Numbered from the stretch's first letter, positions 23,795 to 35,756 are shown. The stretch: DNA of 64,000 nt from Iris pallida (GCA_029216955.1 JANAVB010033217.1:2420147-2484146), one strand, 5' to 3'. Program-made: numbers and translations. Notes: a model not told the origin generated them from the sequence alone.

Positions 23795-24807
23795 TCAGCC
23801 AATGTTGATGCTCCATCTCTTGATGATGTAATCCCTCGGGACAAAATTTTATATTTTATCAATAAGAGGGTGTCTTTCAATTATTCTAGTCTTCCACACT
23901 GGAATATAATGTATGCATTAGATAATGCCCTGCAGTCGTTGCAAACACAAATAACGACTGTAAATCATGTAAATCGAGTTGTCCTGTACCAAAGAGTCGG
24001 TTATATAGTCCCGCCTCGGAACCAGGACGAGATGCCTATCATCTTTGGCAAAGTCGAGAGTCATCAAGACCTTCTATCGGCAGAGCCAGAACTCGACACC
24101 GACAGAATGTAAATTTACCGGTACAATGATCGAGCCAAATATCTCATCCAAAAGATGGGTTATAACCTGAAGAGCGGCCAGGGTCTGAACTTTGGCAAAG
24201 GTTGACGTCTTTCCCTACGACTTTCCGTGCCGAAAGGAAAGTCGCAGGACTATTATCATCATACTCGACGGGGGGTGGGCTATGTCACGCCTTCGACAAC
24301 CCCGAAGAGTTCAGAAGCAGAGGATGTCACACATTCTCACTCGTCTGAAACTTCTACTTAGGACTCTGACACTAGCATCGACCCAATCTTTAGGAAAGTG
24401 CTGTTAGCCAATATGACATCCGTATATCCTTCAGAAGATGAAGACGACGACCAAGCAATAGAGTTCTTCGAAGAAGGACCCTGGGCTCAACGCCTAGGTG
24501 CGCAATAGGAATCTCGCTTTGAACTACGGAAACCCCCTATTGAAGATGAAGTCGAGCAAATTGACCTCGGGGATGGATCTTCCTCCAAACCTATCTTCAT
24601 CAGCAAGAGCTTGGCTGGGGAGGACCGAGAATCCTTGGTCCAGCTGGTCAAAGAATACATCGACATCTTCGTCTGGAGCTACGAAGACATGCCAGGCCTC
24701 GATCCATAAGTCGCAATGCACATGCTTAATATCTTACCCGACGCTAAGCCTATTAAGCAGCAACAACGACGTTTTCGTCCTAACATCATGGACCTATTGA
24801 TAAAGAA
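23795..24807 (+). pseudogene. Tat pol N-terminal part (protease to RT linker)
   Basis: An early frame reads WNIMYALDNALQSLQTQITT, then broken pieces, then DIFVWSYEDMPGLDP near 24665-24708, a motif that sits just before reverse transcriptase in Tat elements (usual form D-x-FAW-x-YE-E/D-MPGLDP). Stops follow GQGLNFGKG and GLDP. No clear protease active site remains. Confidence 0.6.
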
Positions 24808-25560
24808 GTGAATAAACTCCTGGGCAGCGGGTTTATTTGTGAAGAACAACACCCGGACTGGGTAGCCAACGTTGTTCCCGTCACTAAAAAAAATAGAAAG
24901 ATCCGGGTCTGCATCGACTTCCGGGACCTCAACTCAGCTTGCCCGAAGGACGAGTTTTTACTCCCGATCACTGACGTAATGATCGACAACACATGTGGTT
25001 TCGAACGCATGTCCTTCATGGACGGCTACCCGAGCTACAACCAGATCAAGATGTTCCTAGACGACGAAAGACACACGTTGTTCAGGACTCCGAAGGCTGC
25101 TACATAGTAATGCCCTTTGGCTTGAAGAATGCAGGTGACATATACCAATGAGCAATAAGCACCATCTTCTATCAGCATCTCCGTAAAATAGTCGAGTGCT
25201 ACGTTGACGATATCGCCATCAAAAGCCGTCTTCGGGGTGATCACCTACAAGAACTGAAGACAGTCTTCGATCTCATGCGGGTACATCAGCTTAAGATGAA
25301 CCCTGCTAAATCCTTCCTTGGAGTTTTTGGTGGAAAATTCTTAGGCTTCATTATCACTGCAAAGGGCATTCACGTCGATCCCGAGAAGACCAAAGCCATC
25401 CTTGACATGGCTCCTCCGAAGAACCTTAGAGAACTTCGAGGCCTACAAGGACGTCTCGCATACATCCGAAGGTTTATCGCAAACTTTTCTGGGAAATGCC
25501 AACCCTTCACCAAGCTCATGAAGAAGGGTGTCTCTTATGTCGGGACGGAAGAATATTAGA
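24808..25560 (+). pseudogene. Tat reverse transcriptase remnant
   Basis: Recognisable blocks are GFICEEQHPDWVANVVPV, IRVCIDFRDLNSACPKDEF, MSFMDGYPSYNQIKM, then after a frameshift near 25100 VMPFGLKNAG and the catalytic YVDD box at 25200-25211 (intact), followed by LKMNPAKSFLGVFGGKFLGF and GRLAYIRRFI. A stop replaces a residue after IYQ near 25150. The family's polymerase copies element RNA into DNA inside particles; this copy cannot, because of the frame breaks. Confidence 0.85.
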
Positions 25561-26480
25561 AAGCTTTCGATGACATCAAAGCTTATCTGACGAGTCCCCC
25601 AGTTCTGGTGGCACCCGTCGCATGCAAACCATTCATGCTCTACGTCCGTGCAATGGACCATTCCTTTGGCACTTTGTTGGCCCAGAATAACGAAGCGGGC
25701 CATGAGCAGGCTATCTACTACCTAAGAAGGATAATGGTCAGGGGCGAACAATGGGACAACCTCGTCGAAAAGAATGTCTAGCTCTGGTGTTTGCCATCCA
25801 GAAGACTCGCCATTATGTCTCGGGATAGACAATTCATGTCATCTCCCGAGTCAATCCACTCAGAGTCCTCATGACAAAACCGGGGACACTAAACTCCCGA
25901 TTGGCTACTTTGGCGATACTATTGACACCATATGACATGATATTCGTCCTGCAAAAGACAGTCAAAGGCCAGGCTCTGGCTGATTTCCTAGCAGCGCACC
26001 CAATTTCGGAATCGTCTAAACTCAATGAAGACATTCCCGATGAAGTGCAAGAATCGAACATCACCGAAGGAAACACCGTTTGGCGAATGTTCTTCAATGG
26101 TGCCTCTAGAACTGGCTCCAAAGGCCAGATCATTGCAGGAGTGGAGGTGGTCCTGATCTCCCCCGACAAGCTGGTCATCTAGCGCGAGTATTCCCTTTCA
26201 GAGCCGTGCTCCAAAAATGTTGCAGAGTATAATGCCGTCATCATGGGACTCCAGTTGGCAAAGCAGCTGGGGGTAGATTACCTCGAATCTTACGGCAACT
26301 CAAAACTTGTCGTCTATCAAGTCCGAGGGCAATACGAGGTCTACTATGAAGACCTTGTCCCCTATCAGTGTTGGACATTATCTCAACTTTTGCTGAGTTC
26401 TTCATAGAATACGTGCCTCGACTGAAAAACTTAGAAGTTGATGCTCTGGCTGGCCTCGCAACCTCATTGGCTGTACCTGT
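25561..26480 (+). pseudogene. Tat RNase H and second (archaeal-like) RNase H remnants
   Basis: First RNase H: KPFMLYV...SFGTLLAQNNE... near 25627-25690, then frame-broken. It is followed by the linker KGQALADFLAAHPI (about 25965-26010), very typical of Tat. The second RNase H begins WRMFFNGASR at about 26080 and continues NVAEYNAVIMGLQLAKQLG (about 26215-26272) and YGNSKLVV (about 26290). In functional copies the last motif is YGDSKLV, so a catalytic Asp has become Asn (GAC to AAC). Confidence 0.8.
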
Positions 26481-26522
26481 CGGGACTCAAAACTTCATTA
26501 CAGTGGTACATCAGGATTTGGC

Positions 26523-27976
26523 TTGTCCCAGAACAATCTGTGCATGAGGATAACTCATGCCATGACTACAGATACCAGCATTAACGTCAGAGACTGGAGA
26601 TTCTCGTTCATCGACTTTGCCGTCTACGAAATCCTTCCAAAAGACCCGAAGGAGGCAGTCTCGGTTAGAAGGCGTTCCCTCCGGTTCTATTACGATACGG
26701 CCACTAAAATGCTGTACCGACGATCCTACGATGGACTTCTCCTCCAATGTCTATCAAACGAAGAAGCTGCGGAAGCCCTTCGAGAAGCTCATGACGAAAC
26801 ATGCATAGCTCATCAACCAGGTCCTAAGCTACAGGACCGAATCTGACGTATAGGCTATTACTGGCCCACCATGATGGCTGATGCTGTTGAGTATGTAAAA
26901 AAATATCGTGCTTTCCATCTACATGTCGACTTCATTCACAGACCGTCAGAGCCTCTACATTCGACGGTTGCCTCCTGGTCATTCGAAGCCTGGACATGGA
27001 TATAGTAGGACCTATCACCCCTTTCTTATCTAGGGGACACCGCTTTATCCTAGCAATCACCGACTACTTCTCTAAGTCGACAGAAGCAGTACAACTGACG
27101 AAAGTGAAAGGTTCAAAGGTGATCAGCTTCATCAAGCATCATGTCATCTACCATTTCGGGTTGCCCCGGAGGATTATCTATGACAACGGGCCGTAATTCA
27201 TCAGCCATGCATTCAGTAGATTCTGTGACAAAAATTGTATTCAGAATGTGGCATCAACTGCCTACAATTCGGCAGCAAACGGATTAGCGAAAGATTTTAA
27301 TAAAACCATCGTCAAGCTACTCAAAAAAGTCGTGTCATCCAAAAAGCGCGACTGGAATGAGAAGCTCGGTGAATGCCTTTGGGCCTATCGTACAATGGTA
27401 CGGACCCCGTCAGGCAACACATCGTTCTCCTTGGTCTATGGAAGCGAAGCAGTATTACCGCTAGAAATCCAGATACCCTTACTTCGAGTGGCGATCACGA
27501 ATCAGCTGACGGAAGAAGACAACCAACGTCGTCGTCTGCAAGAGTTGGAAGCGTTGGACGAAAAATATCTCTTGGATCAACAATGCATCGAATTTTACCA
27601 AGCCTGCATCTCACAGGCTTTCAACGAAAGGGTCAAATAGAGGACTTTCCAAGTAGGTGACTTGGTTCTGGCAGTCAGAAGACCGATGGTAATGACTCAC
27701 AAGACACCGAGAAAGTTCGAACCCAAGTGGGAAGGACCCTTCGTCATAGAGACGGTATACTCAAATAGTGCTTATCGTCTCACTCAACCTAATGGGGACT
27801 TGTTCATGATGTCCATCAATGGCAAGAAAGAAGTACTATTCTTGACACCCGTCGAAAATATACTACCCTCTCCTCAGAAGAGAGAACTTCGTGAACTTGA
27901 CAGAACCAGGTTCACACCCCTTTCTTTGACAATCATGTACTTCTGGAACCCAGTTGTTCTGCTGCATTTCCAGTAG
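26523..27976 (+). pseudogene. Tat integrase remnant
   Basis: The zinc-binding N-domain is recognisable from EAHDETCIAHQPGPKLQDRI, but the two Cys expected downstream are lost (reads KYRAFHLH). Core: MDIVGPITPF (first Asp, about 26996), IIYDNGP (second Asp, about 27173, followed by a stop), and a segment SAANGLAKDFNKTI where the catalytic Glu position appears as Lys. The C-terminal part, PRKFEPKWEGPFVIETVYSN..YRL, is typical of Tat. A stop lies at about 27638. The enzyme would insert element DNA into chromosomes; this copy is dead. Confidence 0.85.
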
Positions 27977-27986
27977 AAGAACAACC

Positions 27987-28412
27987 ATGTCCATATCACC
28001 TCTGAGTTGTTTTTCTACACCCTATTAAGCAGGATTTTACACTACGTAAGATCATGCTCGTTACTATATTTACCATATCCATATTACCTCTGAATAAACA
28101 TCCCGTACAATAATCTTCAAGTTGTTGTACATCAACCATAGAACATCCACGTCTATATCACCTCTGAGTTGTTCTATAAATCCCTATAGAGTTCACTCCT
28201 ACCACGTCCATATCACCTCTGAGTAGGAAAACTCCACCATTTAGCCCCATATTTACCATGTCCATATTACCTCTGAGTAAATATGTTGGTCCTCTCTCTC
28301 AACTTATTATCCGTACCTAACACCAAGGTATGCCAAGGATGATAAGTCTACATAAAATCCCCAGTGGAGTTACTCCATATTCACCACGTCTATATTTACC
28401 TCTGAGTGAATG
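27987..28412. repeat. Dispersed repeat array, consensus CCATATCACCTCTGAGT
   Basis: Six imperfect copies at about 27991, 28079, 28152, 28208, 28262 and 28390, usually preceded by CCAYGT. Spacing varies from 54 to 128 bp. The array separates the plus-strand pol end from the antisense gene end, so it may mark or insulate the convergent region. No ORF is conserved. Confidence 0.75.
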
Positions 28413-28520
28413 TGTCGGTGTCCTCCATGAGTAACTTATTATCTGTACCTAGAAATCAAGGTGCACAAAAGATAATGGGTCTACCAAAAATATCACAGAA
28501 AGTGAACAAAGCAAAAGCCC

Positions 28521-28526
28521 TTTATT
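28521..28526 (-). terminator. Poly(A) signal of the long antisense gene
   Basis: TTTATT on the plus strand is AATAAA on the minus strand, about 90 bp beyond the last antisense coding piece. A near-identical context (TTTATTTC...TTGCAAAA) occurs at 33887 after the second antisense ORF. Confidence 0.5.
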
Positions 28527-28616
28527 TCTTCGAAACAAGAAGTAAAAAGACTACATTTGCAAAAAAAAGAGAACAACTGCGTCTCTAAACCAAAAACAAC
28601 AAAAAGGATGGAGGAA

Positions 28617-31600
28617 CTAAGGATCGACAGACAACTCGTCAATCCGACGCTTCAAGTCCTGAGCTTTGGTCTCCACGGTCGCCAAGACGCGACGCTCAGC
28701 TTCATGGCACATTGCTTGCCTAGCCTCAGGACCAAGGTCAACAACAAGCTTGTCGTCCAGCCACTTCTTCTGACGGATCAAGAAGGCCACATGGCGAGTG
28801 AACCTCGCCATCACTTCTATAAGATGGATGTGCTCAGCCTACGCCTGTTCAGAATCGGCCAGAAGCTGAGCCCGCTGCTCTTGAAGAAGATGAATCTTCT
28901 CGTCAACTTTCGTTATGCTGACCTTCAGGGAGTCCCACAGTTTTCCCTTCTCCTCCATCGATGAGGACAACCTCTGCTCCTTGGCTTCAGCGTCGGCCAT
29001 CTTTTGAGCCTAGATAGCCATCGTATCGGAGTAAGCTGACTCAACTGTCGCCTCCAGCTTGCTCTGCTCCTCCTCTATCAAAGCAAAAAAGTTATTCCGC
29101 CGAATGTTCTGGAGTTCTATAAGACGAAGATCGAGCTCAGCGATAGAGGCTTCCAAGATCTCAGCCATATAGTCATGGCCTCGGTGACTACGGATCTGCT
29201 GGATAAATGGGAGCACCATATACTTCATAGTCGGAAAGCTTCTACCTTCGTCCAACACAACAAACACTCCCCTCCGCAACATCTTGTATACTGCCTTGAC
29301 CATGAATCTCACATATTCATCTGTGTCGGCCAACACTTGAGGCGTCATTACGGGAGTTACCGGAGCCACTACATGAACCGGAAGGGAGTTAAATCGCAGA
29401 AGCCCCCACACCTGAGGCTGATGGCACAGCCATTGCTTGGCTCGTGGGAGCCTCAACCACCGTACCTTCAGGGTCAGAGACTGGAGCCTCGGCAGTCATG
29501 ACCTCTGAATCTCCCATCATCGGAGCCGAACCTCCAGGGGGACCCGACACCTTCTGCCAAGGAGAAGGAATAGAGGGTATGTCATCCACCAAGGGGCCCT
29601 TGCCCTTGTCTGAGCCAGTCCCAGACAACCTCATGACAATTGGGTCTGCCACGGTAGACCCCGCAGCAACATCTGCGACAAGGGGTATCCTCCTACTATC
29701 GACGTAGGGTTTTCAGCATCGGGGCGGAGAACAGACCCTCCCACCTCTTCTTTATTGGAAGCCGGAGTAGGACTCGGCAGACGAGTCACTTCCTCTTCAC
29801 CAACCTCAATCCCCGAGGCAGGAGTCAGACTCGGCAAATGGGTCGTATCTTCCACCGGGACAGAAATAGGACCTGGCAATGGAGCGTCCTTTGAAACTGG
29901 GTCCTCTAAATCCCTTCCAGGAGAGGGCTCAGTTGCTGACCCTTCGGCACGTTCTTCCCCACCTGTTGCGGGATCACCCCCAACATTTTCTTCGGGGACG
30001 TCATCCGGGGAAGACGAGTCCCATTCTTCCTCCTCATCAAGAGGGACTTGTCTGGCTACTTCTTTTAAAACCCCTGTACCAGTTTTGGGGGAGGGGGCAC
30101 GATAGTTTGCTTCACTCCCTGTGAAGATCTTGCTTCGCCTCTCCGACGGGTTAACGGAGAGGGATCAACATCCTCAGGAGCCGCTACATCTGCGACATCA
30201 TCTCCACCATGGTCCAAATGGGCTGAAACTTCCACGGGGACATCATCCAAAGTCTCATTTACCGGAGACGACGCAATCGGAGGGACACGCTCATCAGGTG
30301 AGCCTGCCATCTCCTTCGGTTTACTCGAAACCGGTTTCGAAGGCCGGCGCTTCTTCTTCGTCGCTTCCTGCAACAGAGGAGACATATGAGCATAAAAGAA
30401 AAAAACCGAACAAAACTAATGTCGATTCACATAACACTACAGGGGCTGGTTCTGTTGGTACTACCGAAGGTTGTATCGTATCTCCGGCCTTGGTGGCCAA
30501 CGCCTTCTTAGGCTTCTTCGGAGCTGACGAATCTGCCTCCGTCGAGGCACGCCTCTTCAGGTGACTTACTGAAGGCTCATCTTGAGAACCTCCTGCCGGT
30601 ACCGTAGGGGCAACCCTATAAGTTGGCACATCAGGAGGACGATACGCCCGAGCCTTCGCCAGCACGCTCTCTGTAGCTTCGAGTTATGACCCGACAATGA
30701 AACTAGTCTCCTGGTCATACCCAGGAGGAACAATATTCATCGCACAATAGAGCTTCACCGCGGAATACAAGATATACGGCTGAGGATTGTGAACTGGCAA
30801 GGAGAAATGCACTCCCGTACACCCGACATTATAATATTGCCATCCCCGAGCTCCATCCAACAAACTCCCAATAAACCCCAGAGAATTGCTGGGGTTTTTC
30901 AGTATTAATTGGGTATAGCCGAATTGACGTACGAAGCGACTCGGCAAGTACGGCTCCAGGTAGCAAAGATTCATGTTTCGATACACCAGGTGGGAAGGCT
31001 GAATGCTCTGCAGCCAGTGAAACCCCCACGGACCAAAGTAATTACGTCCTTGCCGGTGTCCTCCAGCTCCTCATTTGCCTCACTGCTATTGAAAGTTGGG
31101 GGAACCTTTATGATCTCCCATCCCTGCAGGTAGGACAGAACTCTCCTACAGACAGGCACGTCTGTATGCAGCCACGTCTGTTTGTAGAAGCGGCGGATAA
31201 AAGCATCGCCAGCTACATGCTCCTCCTCCGACCCAGGAGTCATTGTATTCGGATGGTGCAAGATCAACCACGCCATCAGATAATGAAAGGGAAACTCCGC
31301 ACAAGGAAAATTGCCCCTCTAGCCTATCTCATTTATCACATTATCCGTGAACTCCCTCAAGCCCCGCTTCAGGTTGCAAACCATAGCGAAAAGTAGAGCC
31401 AAAGGATGACCAAAGATAAGCTTTACAGCCGGCAAAATAAGATTCTTGGACATCCTCTCGACGGAACCGGAACCACCTGCAAATACGTGGTCGCGGAGCC
31501 ATAACATCAGATAGGACGTCAACACGGCCTTTGGAGACATCCTATGGGCACAGTGCCAAAAGCAGCTGTAGATGTGCTCAGATGGCTCCTGGCTCTCATT

Positions 31601-33330
31601 TTCACGAGGGTTCTTTTCGTTGAGTCTGGTTATTTCAGCGAGCACCTCAGCATGGGTAAGCCCCTGGGGAGTGACAAAGCGGATCTTTGAGGGGTCCGCC
31701 AAGTCTTGCTTGAAGACATACTCCCTCCAAGAGGTCATATGAGGTTGTGCCCCACTTTTTCCCCTTCGCTGAGCCATGTAATGATGGCTCGCAACTTCTT
31801 TGAAGACTGCCATCACGCCAGAGTTCTTCTCTTCTAAGGCCAGGAGCTCCTCGTTTGTAGGGAAGTACTTCTCATAGGGTTCAGACCCCCAAGGAAGCTT
31901 CGAGACTTCATACATCTCGTGCAAAGCCAAACCTAACTCCCCCATGGGAGTGAAGAAGGTACCGGTGTGAGTGTTGTATATCTCCAAGAGAGCGAGAAAC
32001 ATCGGCCGATTTATCTCTATGCCCCCTGAGTAGCACGAAGCACGACAGTCAGACCAATCTCTCTGAGTTTAGTCTTAAACTTCGTCAGAACCCAGAGTGT
32101 CAGCTTGTCCCATTTCTGCACATAGTGGCAACAACCCTCAACCCGAAATTCTTTCTTCGGGTATGAGATCTTGGCCTCCGCCATACGATTGACAAAGGTT
32201 GAGGCATTGAAGGCAAAAATGCCGGAGGGGACATCGCTGTATATGCTCCCGAGATGCAGAGTTCGCCAAAGATAGGAAGTTCCAGCCCGCATAATGGCCA
32301 AGGCATCCTTCTGGTTAGAGGTGGTATCAATCCGTATGGTGCCGACCACAGCCCCTCCTTGAGATGGAGTGAGCTTCCACTTCATCCCCCTCTTGAAAGC
32401 TAGATTACGAAAAGCCATCAAGGGCAATTGACATTTCAGCTTCGAGATGTACATATTCACACCCCTTGCTTTGAAGAACCAGTCTTCCTTGATCTTTAGC
32501 ACTTTTGCTTCGGTGGAGGTCGGACGGTCACTGAACAGGAACTCCAGTTTTAATAAAGATATGTCAGATTCAGCAGACTCGAGTTTCCCCCTTTCTATCA
32601 TACGTTGGAGGACAGCGAAATGTTGGTCGTAAATCTGGGCTATTCCTTCTGGAGGCTGGTCCAGCATAATGGCAGCCTTGGCTAAATTAACAACCTCTTT
32701 GTTAAAGTCCAGGCCCATATGACAGAGCGCAGGATCTAGCAGGACTTCATTCAGCAGAGGGATGGTCATCGACACTGTCACGCAAAACAAAATAAAGTGG
32801 TCAGTTAAGATCAAAAGCCCCTCCAAAAAATTAGCAAAAGACTTAGAAGCTCAAAACGAGCATCTAAGGCGCATTAAAAAATCTGGCACATCAACTGGGT
32901 TGAAACCCATACGCACAGATGGAGCCTCATCAAGAACGTACATGATCAATATCCAAGCGCATTGAAGAGAAGCTTCGGCGCATCATCAGGACCTAAGTCC
33001 ATGCGTGCCAGCAGAAGAAGCTTCGGCGCACCGTCAGGACCTAAGTCCATGCGCGTCAGCAGAAGGAGCCTCAGTGCGTCATTAGGAAAAAGTACATGCA
33101 CATTAGCCTAGGCGTGTCATCAGGATGTGACTCGCTTATAGTCACGTCCCTGTGCCCCTAACAGTAGTACAATGGAGCGAAGACACCAAGGCAGGAGAGT
33201 ACCCACCGATCACTTTCGGTCGTACGTCGGCGTGCGTCGCCATGACGACGGGGGTGTCCTCTGTGTCGACCTCCACAGGTTCCTTGCCCTTGTCTCGGCT
33301 AGTACCGCCTCGGGGAGTCTTGGGAGCCAT
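28617..33330 (-). pseudogene. Long antisense gene of the Tat element, plant-mobile-domain-like (decayed)
   Basis: A run of minus-strand ORFs in consecutive order forms one disrupted gene of about 4.7 kb. Start is MAPKTPRGGTSRDKGKEP (33330). Then 32826-32017 (269 aa) and 32002-31319 (227 aa) hold NRPMFLALLEIYNTHTG..GELGLALHEMYEVSKLPWG, like the opening of the plant mobile domain; PKAVLTSYLMLWLRDHVF follows. Next come 31276-30971 and 30986-30684 (PYLPSRFVRQFGYTQ), a Pro/Ser/Glu-rich disordered part (30665-29389) and a helical, coiled-coil-like tail (29456-28617; SIAELDLRLIELQNIRR). Grande1 of Zea, a Tat element, is known to carry an antisense gene in this place. Function is unknown. Several frameshifts and stops. 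The domain assignment is by pattern, not search. Confidence 0.65.
32970..33115. repeat. Short tandem repeat, 48-bp unit
   Basis: AGCTTCGGCGCA..TCAGGACCTAAGTCC recurs at 32971 and 33019, with a more diverged third unit from about 33067. It lies between the presumed first block of the antisense gene (33330-33142) and the rest, so it could be an intron or an expansion. Confidence 0.65.
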
Positions 33331-33886
33331 CTCTCTAACGCAAAAAAAAGGAGGGAAAGCTCTGAAGAAGAAGACAAAGATTGTTTAAAGAAGAAGAAGG
33401 AAAGAAGACCCCCTATCTCCCTCAACCGCCTATTTATAGGCCCAGTCACAAGCGTAAACCGATGAGGCGTGACATCAGCAAACGCTTCGTGTCTCATAAA
33501 ATTGACGGCTGCAAATCTTCTAAAACAGATTTTAGTAATCTTCTCAAAGTTCGAGGCGTTATCTCTTCTCGAGAACAACATGAGCCCCCACAGCATGCGC
33601 CTTCACAGTTATGCACGAAAAAGGGCAAACGTTCAGAGGTCATGCGTTCAGAGGAGGATATGCACCCAAGATAGCTACTCATGCTTCTTGTTCAAAGTAT
33701 TCCAAAAACGTGGCAAAAAGTTTTGGAAGCTTTGAAGGAGGTCTTGTAGAAGTCTGGAATTTCAGGCCAGAGTACCTATGCGCCATAAATTCACATGCGC
33801 CCCACACTGATATGCGCCAGAACAGACAAGAGTACTAATCACAGCAGAACACAAACAAAGAGTATAAGACATCAAGAAACTAGGCT

Positions 33887-33892
33887 TTTATT
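33887..33892 (-). terminator. Poly(A) signal of the second antisense ORF
   Basis: AATAAA on the minus strand, about 250 bp downstream of the 34141-34419 ORF in its direction of reading. Its flanks resemble those at 28521. Confidence 0.4.
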
Positions 33893-35750
33893 TCATATGA
33901 AAGTCTATTACATGTCTAAAACTGTTTGCAAAAGAGAATTCTTTTACAAAAAAGAAAGAAAGAAAAGTTCCTAAAAAGCTACAGGCGCATCCTGATAGCA
34001 ACTGTCAGGAGCATCACTTAAAGCTACTACCGGGCGCATCACCTTGGTGTCCCATTCAGGCGCATCTACTCATCATCTCATCGCAGGCGCACCCCGTGCA
34101 TAGTCAGAGCCAACCACTTCCTTGCCAACGTGCGGACACTCTAGCAGGGAGAGTAGCTCTTATAGCCTAACAAAGTTAGGGCATGATAGCCCCGACCTGC
34201 TGCTCTTCCAGCATAACAAAAATTGAGACACGACTGCCCCGATCTTTGGATGCAACAGGCACCTTCAGCCTGTGTCGGGACACGATAATCCCTATATTTG
34301 GATGCAACAGGCACTTTCACAGGGCCGATGGTAAAAAAACCAACTCGGCGCATCTTCGTCCTCGAAAGAAGTTCATCGTCAACTCGCCGAGGCAGGGGAC
34401 CGATCAAGTTCATCTTCATATTGGGAAAGATAAGTGAAGAATGAAAATAAGCTTCCCTTCATGCGGCTATTTGTAGATCCGGGCAGCCCACAACCGTGTG
34501 CCAAGTGGAAGGCTCTCCGACTTTCGTGCAATAAATTTGCATTTATGGCAATGAATCTGTCTCTTCGTATTCTGCTAAAATCAAGACAACCATTAAACGC
34601 CTAGAAGAACTCAACAGATGGGGCAAAGAGGATGCGACACATGACAAATGCGCCGTCGACATCATGCTCCCCCTACTGAGGCGCCCAGTGGAACATAGAC
34701 CCGTGTGCCCAGATCGAAATTAACCGATGCGTCCCTTTCAAACTTGTCTCATCATCAAGCATTTAATATTGAGTAACAAAGGTGGCAACATATCTTCCAA
34801 AGAGCCGTCCAATCAGCCGTCCTTTGCAGAAAATGAAGAGCCGCTGACATCAGCACCATCATTACACTTTTGGTCTGCTACAGCTGTCCTTGCCACGCGC
34901 CCCCCAGACTTACTCCTGATCTCAAGGAACAGAAGCCGAGTCTCTGCATGCGCCTCAAAAGCCATGTGCCTGGACTTGCCTATGACTCCTCGAATTCATA
35001 GACCAAGTCACCCCATTCGTCTGATCCTAGGCGCATCCTGATGTGAAGCCCTGTATACACCTCAAAAGTTATGCGTCCAGACTTGCTCCTAATCCCTAAA
35101 GATAGCAGCTCAGTCCTTTCCATGTACCTGATCCTAGTGCATCAAGACAGATCACTCTCCCCCAAATTCGAGATCTTTGAAGCCACAGACATGCGCCATG
35201 TGTCTTTTGACTCAGTTCTGCTCAAGAATGTGTGCTAACCACCCAAGAACTCTGCAACAACCGAATCATCACAACTATCACGTGTCAGCTCCACTGCAGC
35301 CCAACGCAGCAGTTCAAACAGATTCCAGATGCATCATCCATGCGCCTCTGCCAACATCAGCCATGTGGCATTTCCACATCCAGGTGCATCCTACATATGC
35401 GTGCAGAGGCAGCTCAGCCTGATGCCTATAAGTAGAAGGACCATTCCTTCAAGGAAGACAGAGATATATCCACAGATCATATCCAAAGATCAGAAGAGAC
35501 ACTTCACGTCTTCTTTCCCTCAAAATGCTCCGGCATCCAGAGCAATCCAGACCTTCAGAGAATTCAAGATCGTCGTCAGATCGTCAACGGAGTCAACGCA
35601 TTACCACTCGCTCCACCGACACTGTTCCCAGATAAAAACAAAAGTATACACAAAGGACTACATCTAATTCCTATATTGTATATTGTTCTGTTTTTAATCG
35701 AAATAAAAAAGTTTCAATCAAAAAACCTTTTGTGTCCTTTTTTTGATGGC
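33893..35750 (+). repeat. Probable Tat LTR-like region (boundaries not fixed)
   Basis: A TATA box TATAAGTA at 35427-35434, an AATAAA at 35702-35707 and a T-rich end near 35745 have the spacing of an LTR promoter, R region and poly(A) site on the plus strand. The region is rich in short GGCGCATC, TGCGCC and AGGCGCA words (33980-35060). No second LTR copy is present to define the ends, and a TGGCGAACAC stretch at its right edge may be a chance match to a primer site. The right edge meets the truncated LTR of the next element. Confidence 0.45.
34141..34419 (-). CDS. Short antisense ORF of the Tat element (92 aa), unidentified
   Basis: Starts MKMNLIGPLPRRVDDELLSR, followed by a basic stretch RTKMRRVGFFTIGPVKVPVA and a Cys-containing C-terminus. 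An antisense poly(A) signal follows at 33887. It has the same strand as the long antisense gene and a similar 3' flank, so it could be a duplicated or spliced upstream unit of that gene or a chance ORF. No motif is recognised. Confidence 0.35.
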   Translation of the reverse strand: MKMNLIGPLPRRVDDELLSRTKMRRVGFFTIGPVKVPVASKYRDYRVPTQAEGACCIQRSGQSCLNFCYAGRAAGRGYHALTLLGYKSYSPC

Positions 35751-35756
35751 GAACAC

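Larger units (their letters stand above)
23795..27976 (+). pseudogene. pol: Decayed Tat-lineage Ty3/Gypsy gag-pol (overall extent)
   Basis: Plus-strand polyprotein remnant with domain order protease-side linker, reverse transcriptase, RNase H, a second RNase H, integrase. That order, with an additional archaeal-like RNase H before integrase, is diagnostic of the Tat lineage. Pieces lie in all three frames and carry many stops, so it is not translatable as one protein. The left end is cut by the CACTA terminus at 23794; no 5' LTR or gag core is present. Individual domains are listed below. Confidence 0.88.

Noticed and set aside
28617..30564. Plus-strand ORFs of 80-147 aa over 28557-30564
   Set aside because: They are complements of the antisense gene, low-complexity Ser/Pro-rich, and have no known domain.
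35745..35755. TGGCGAACAC as an Ogre/Tat primer site
   Set aside because: It matches only six bases of the site seen at 55098 and lies at an ambiguous junction with another LTR.
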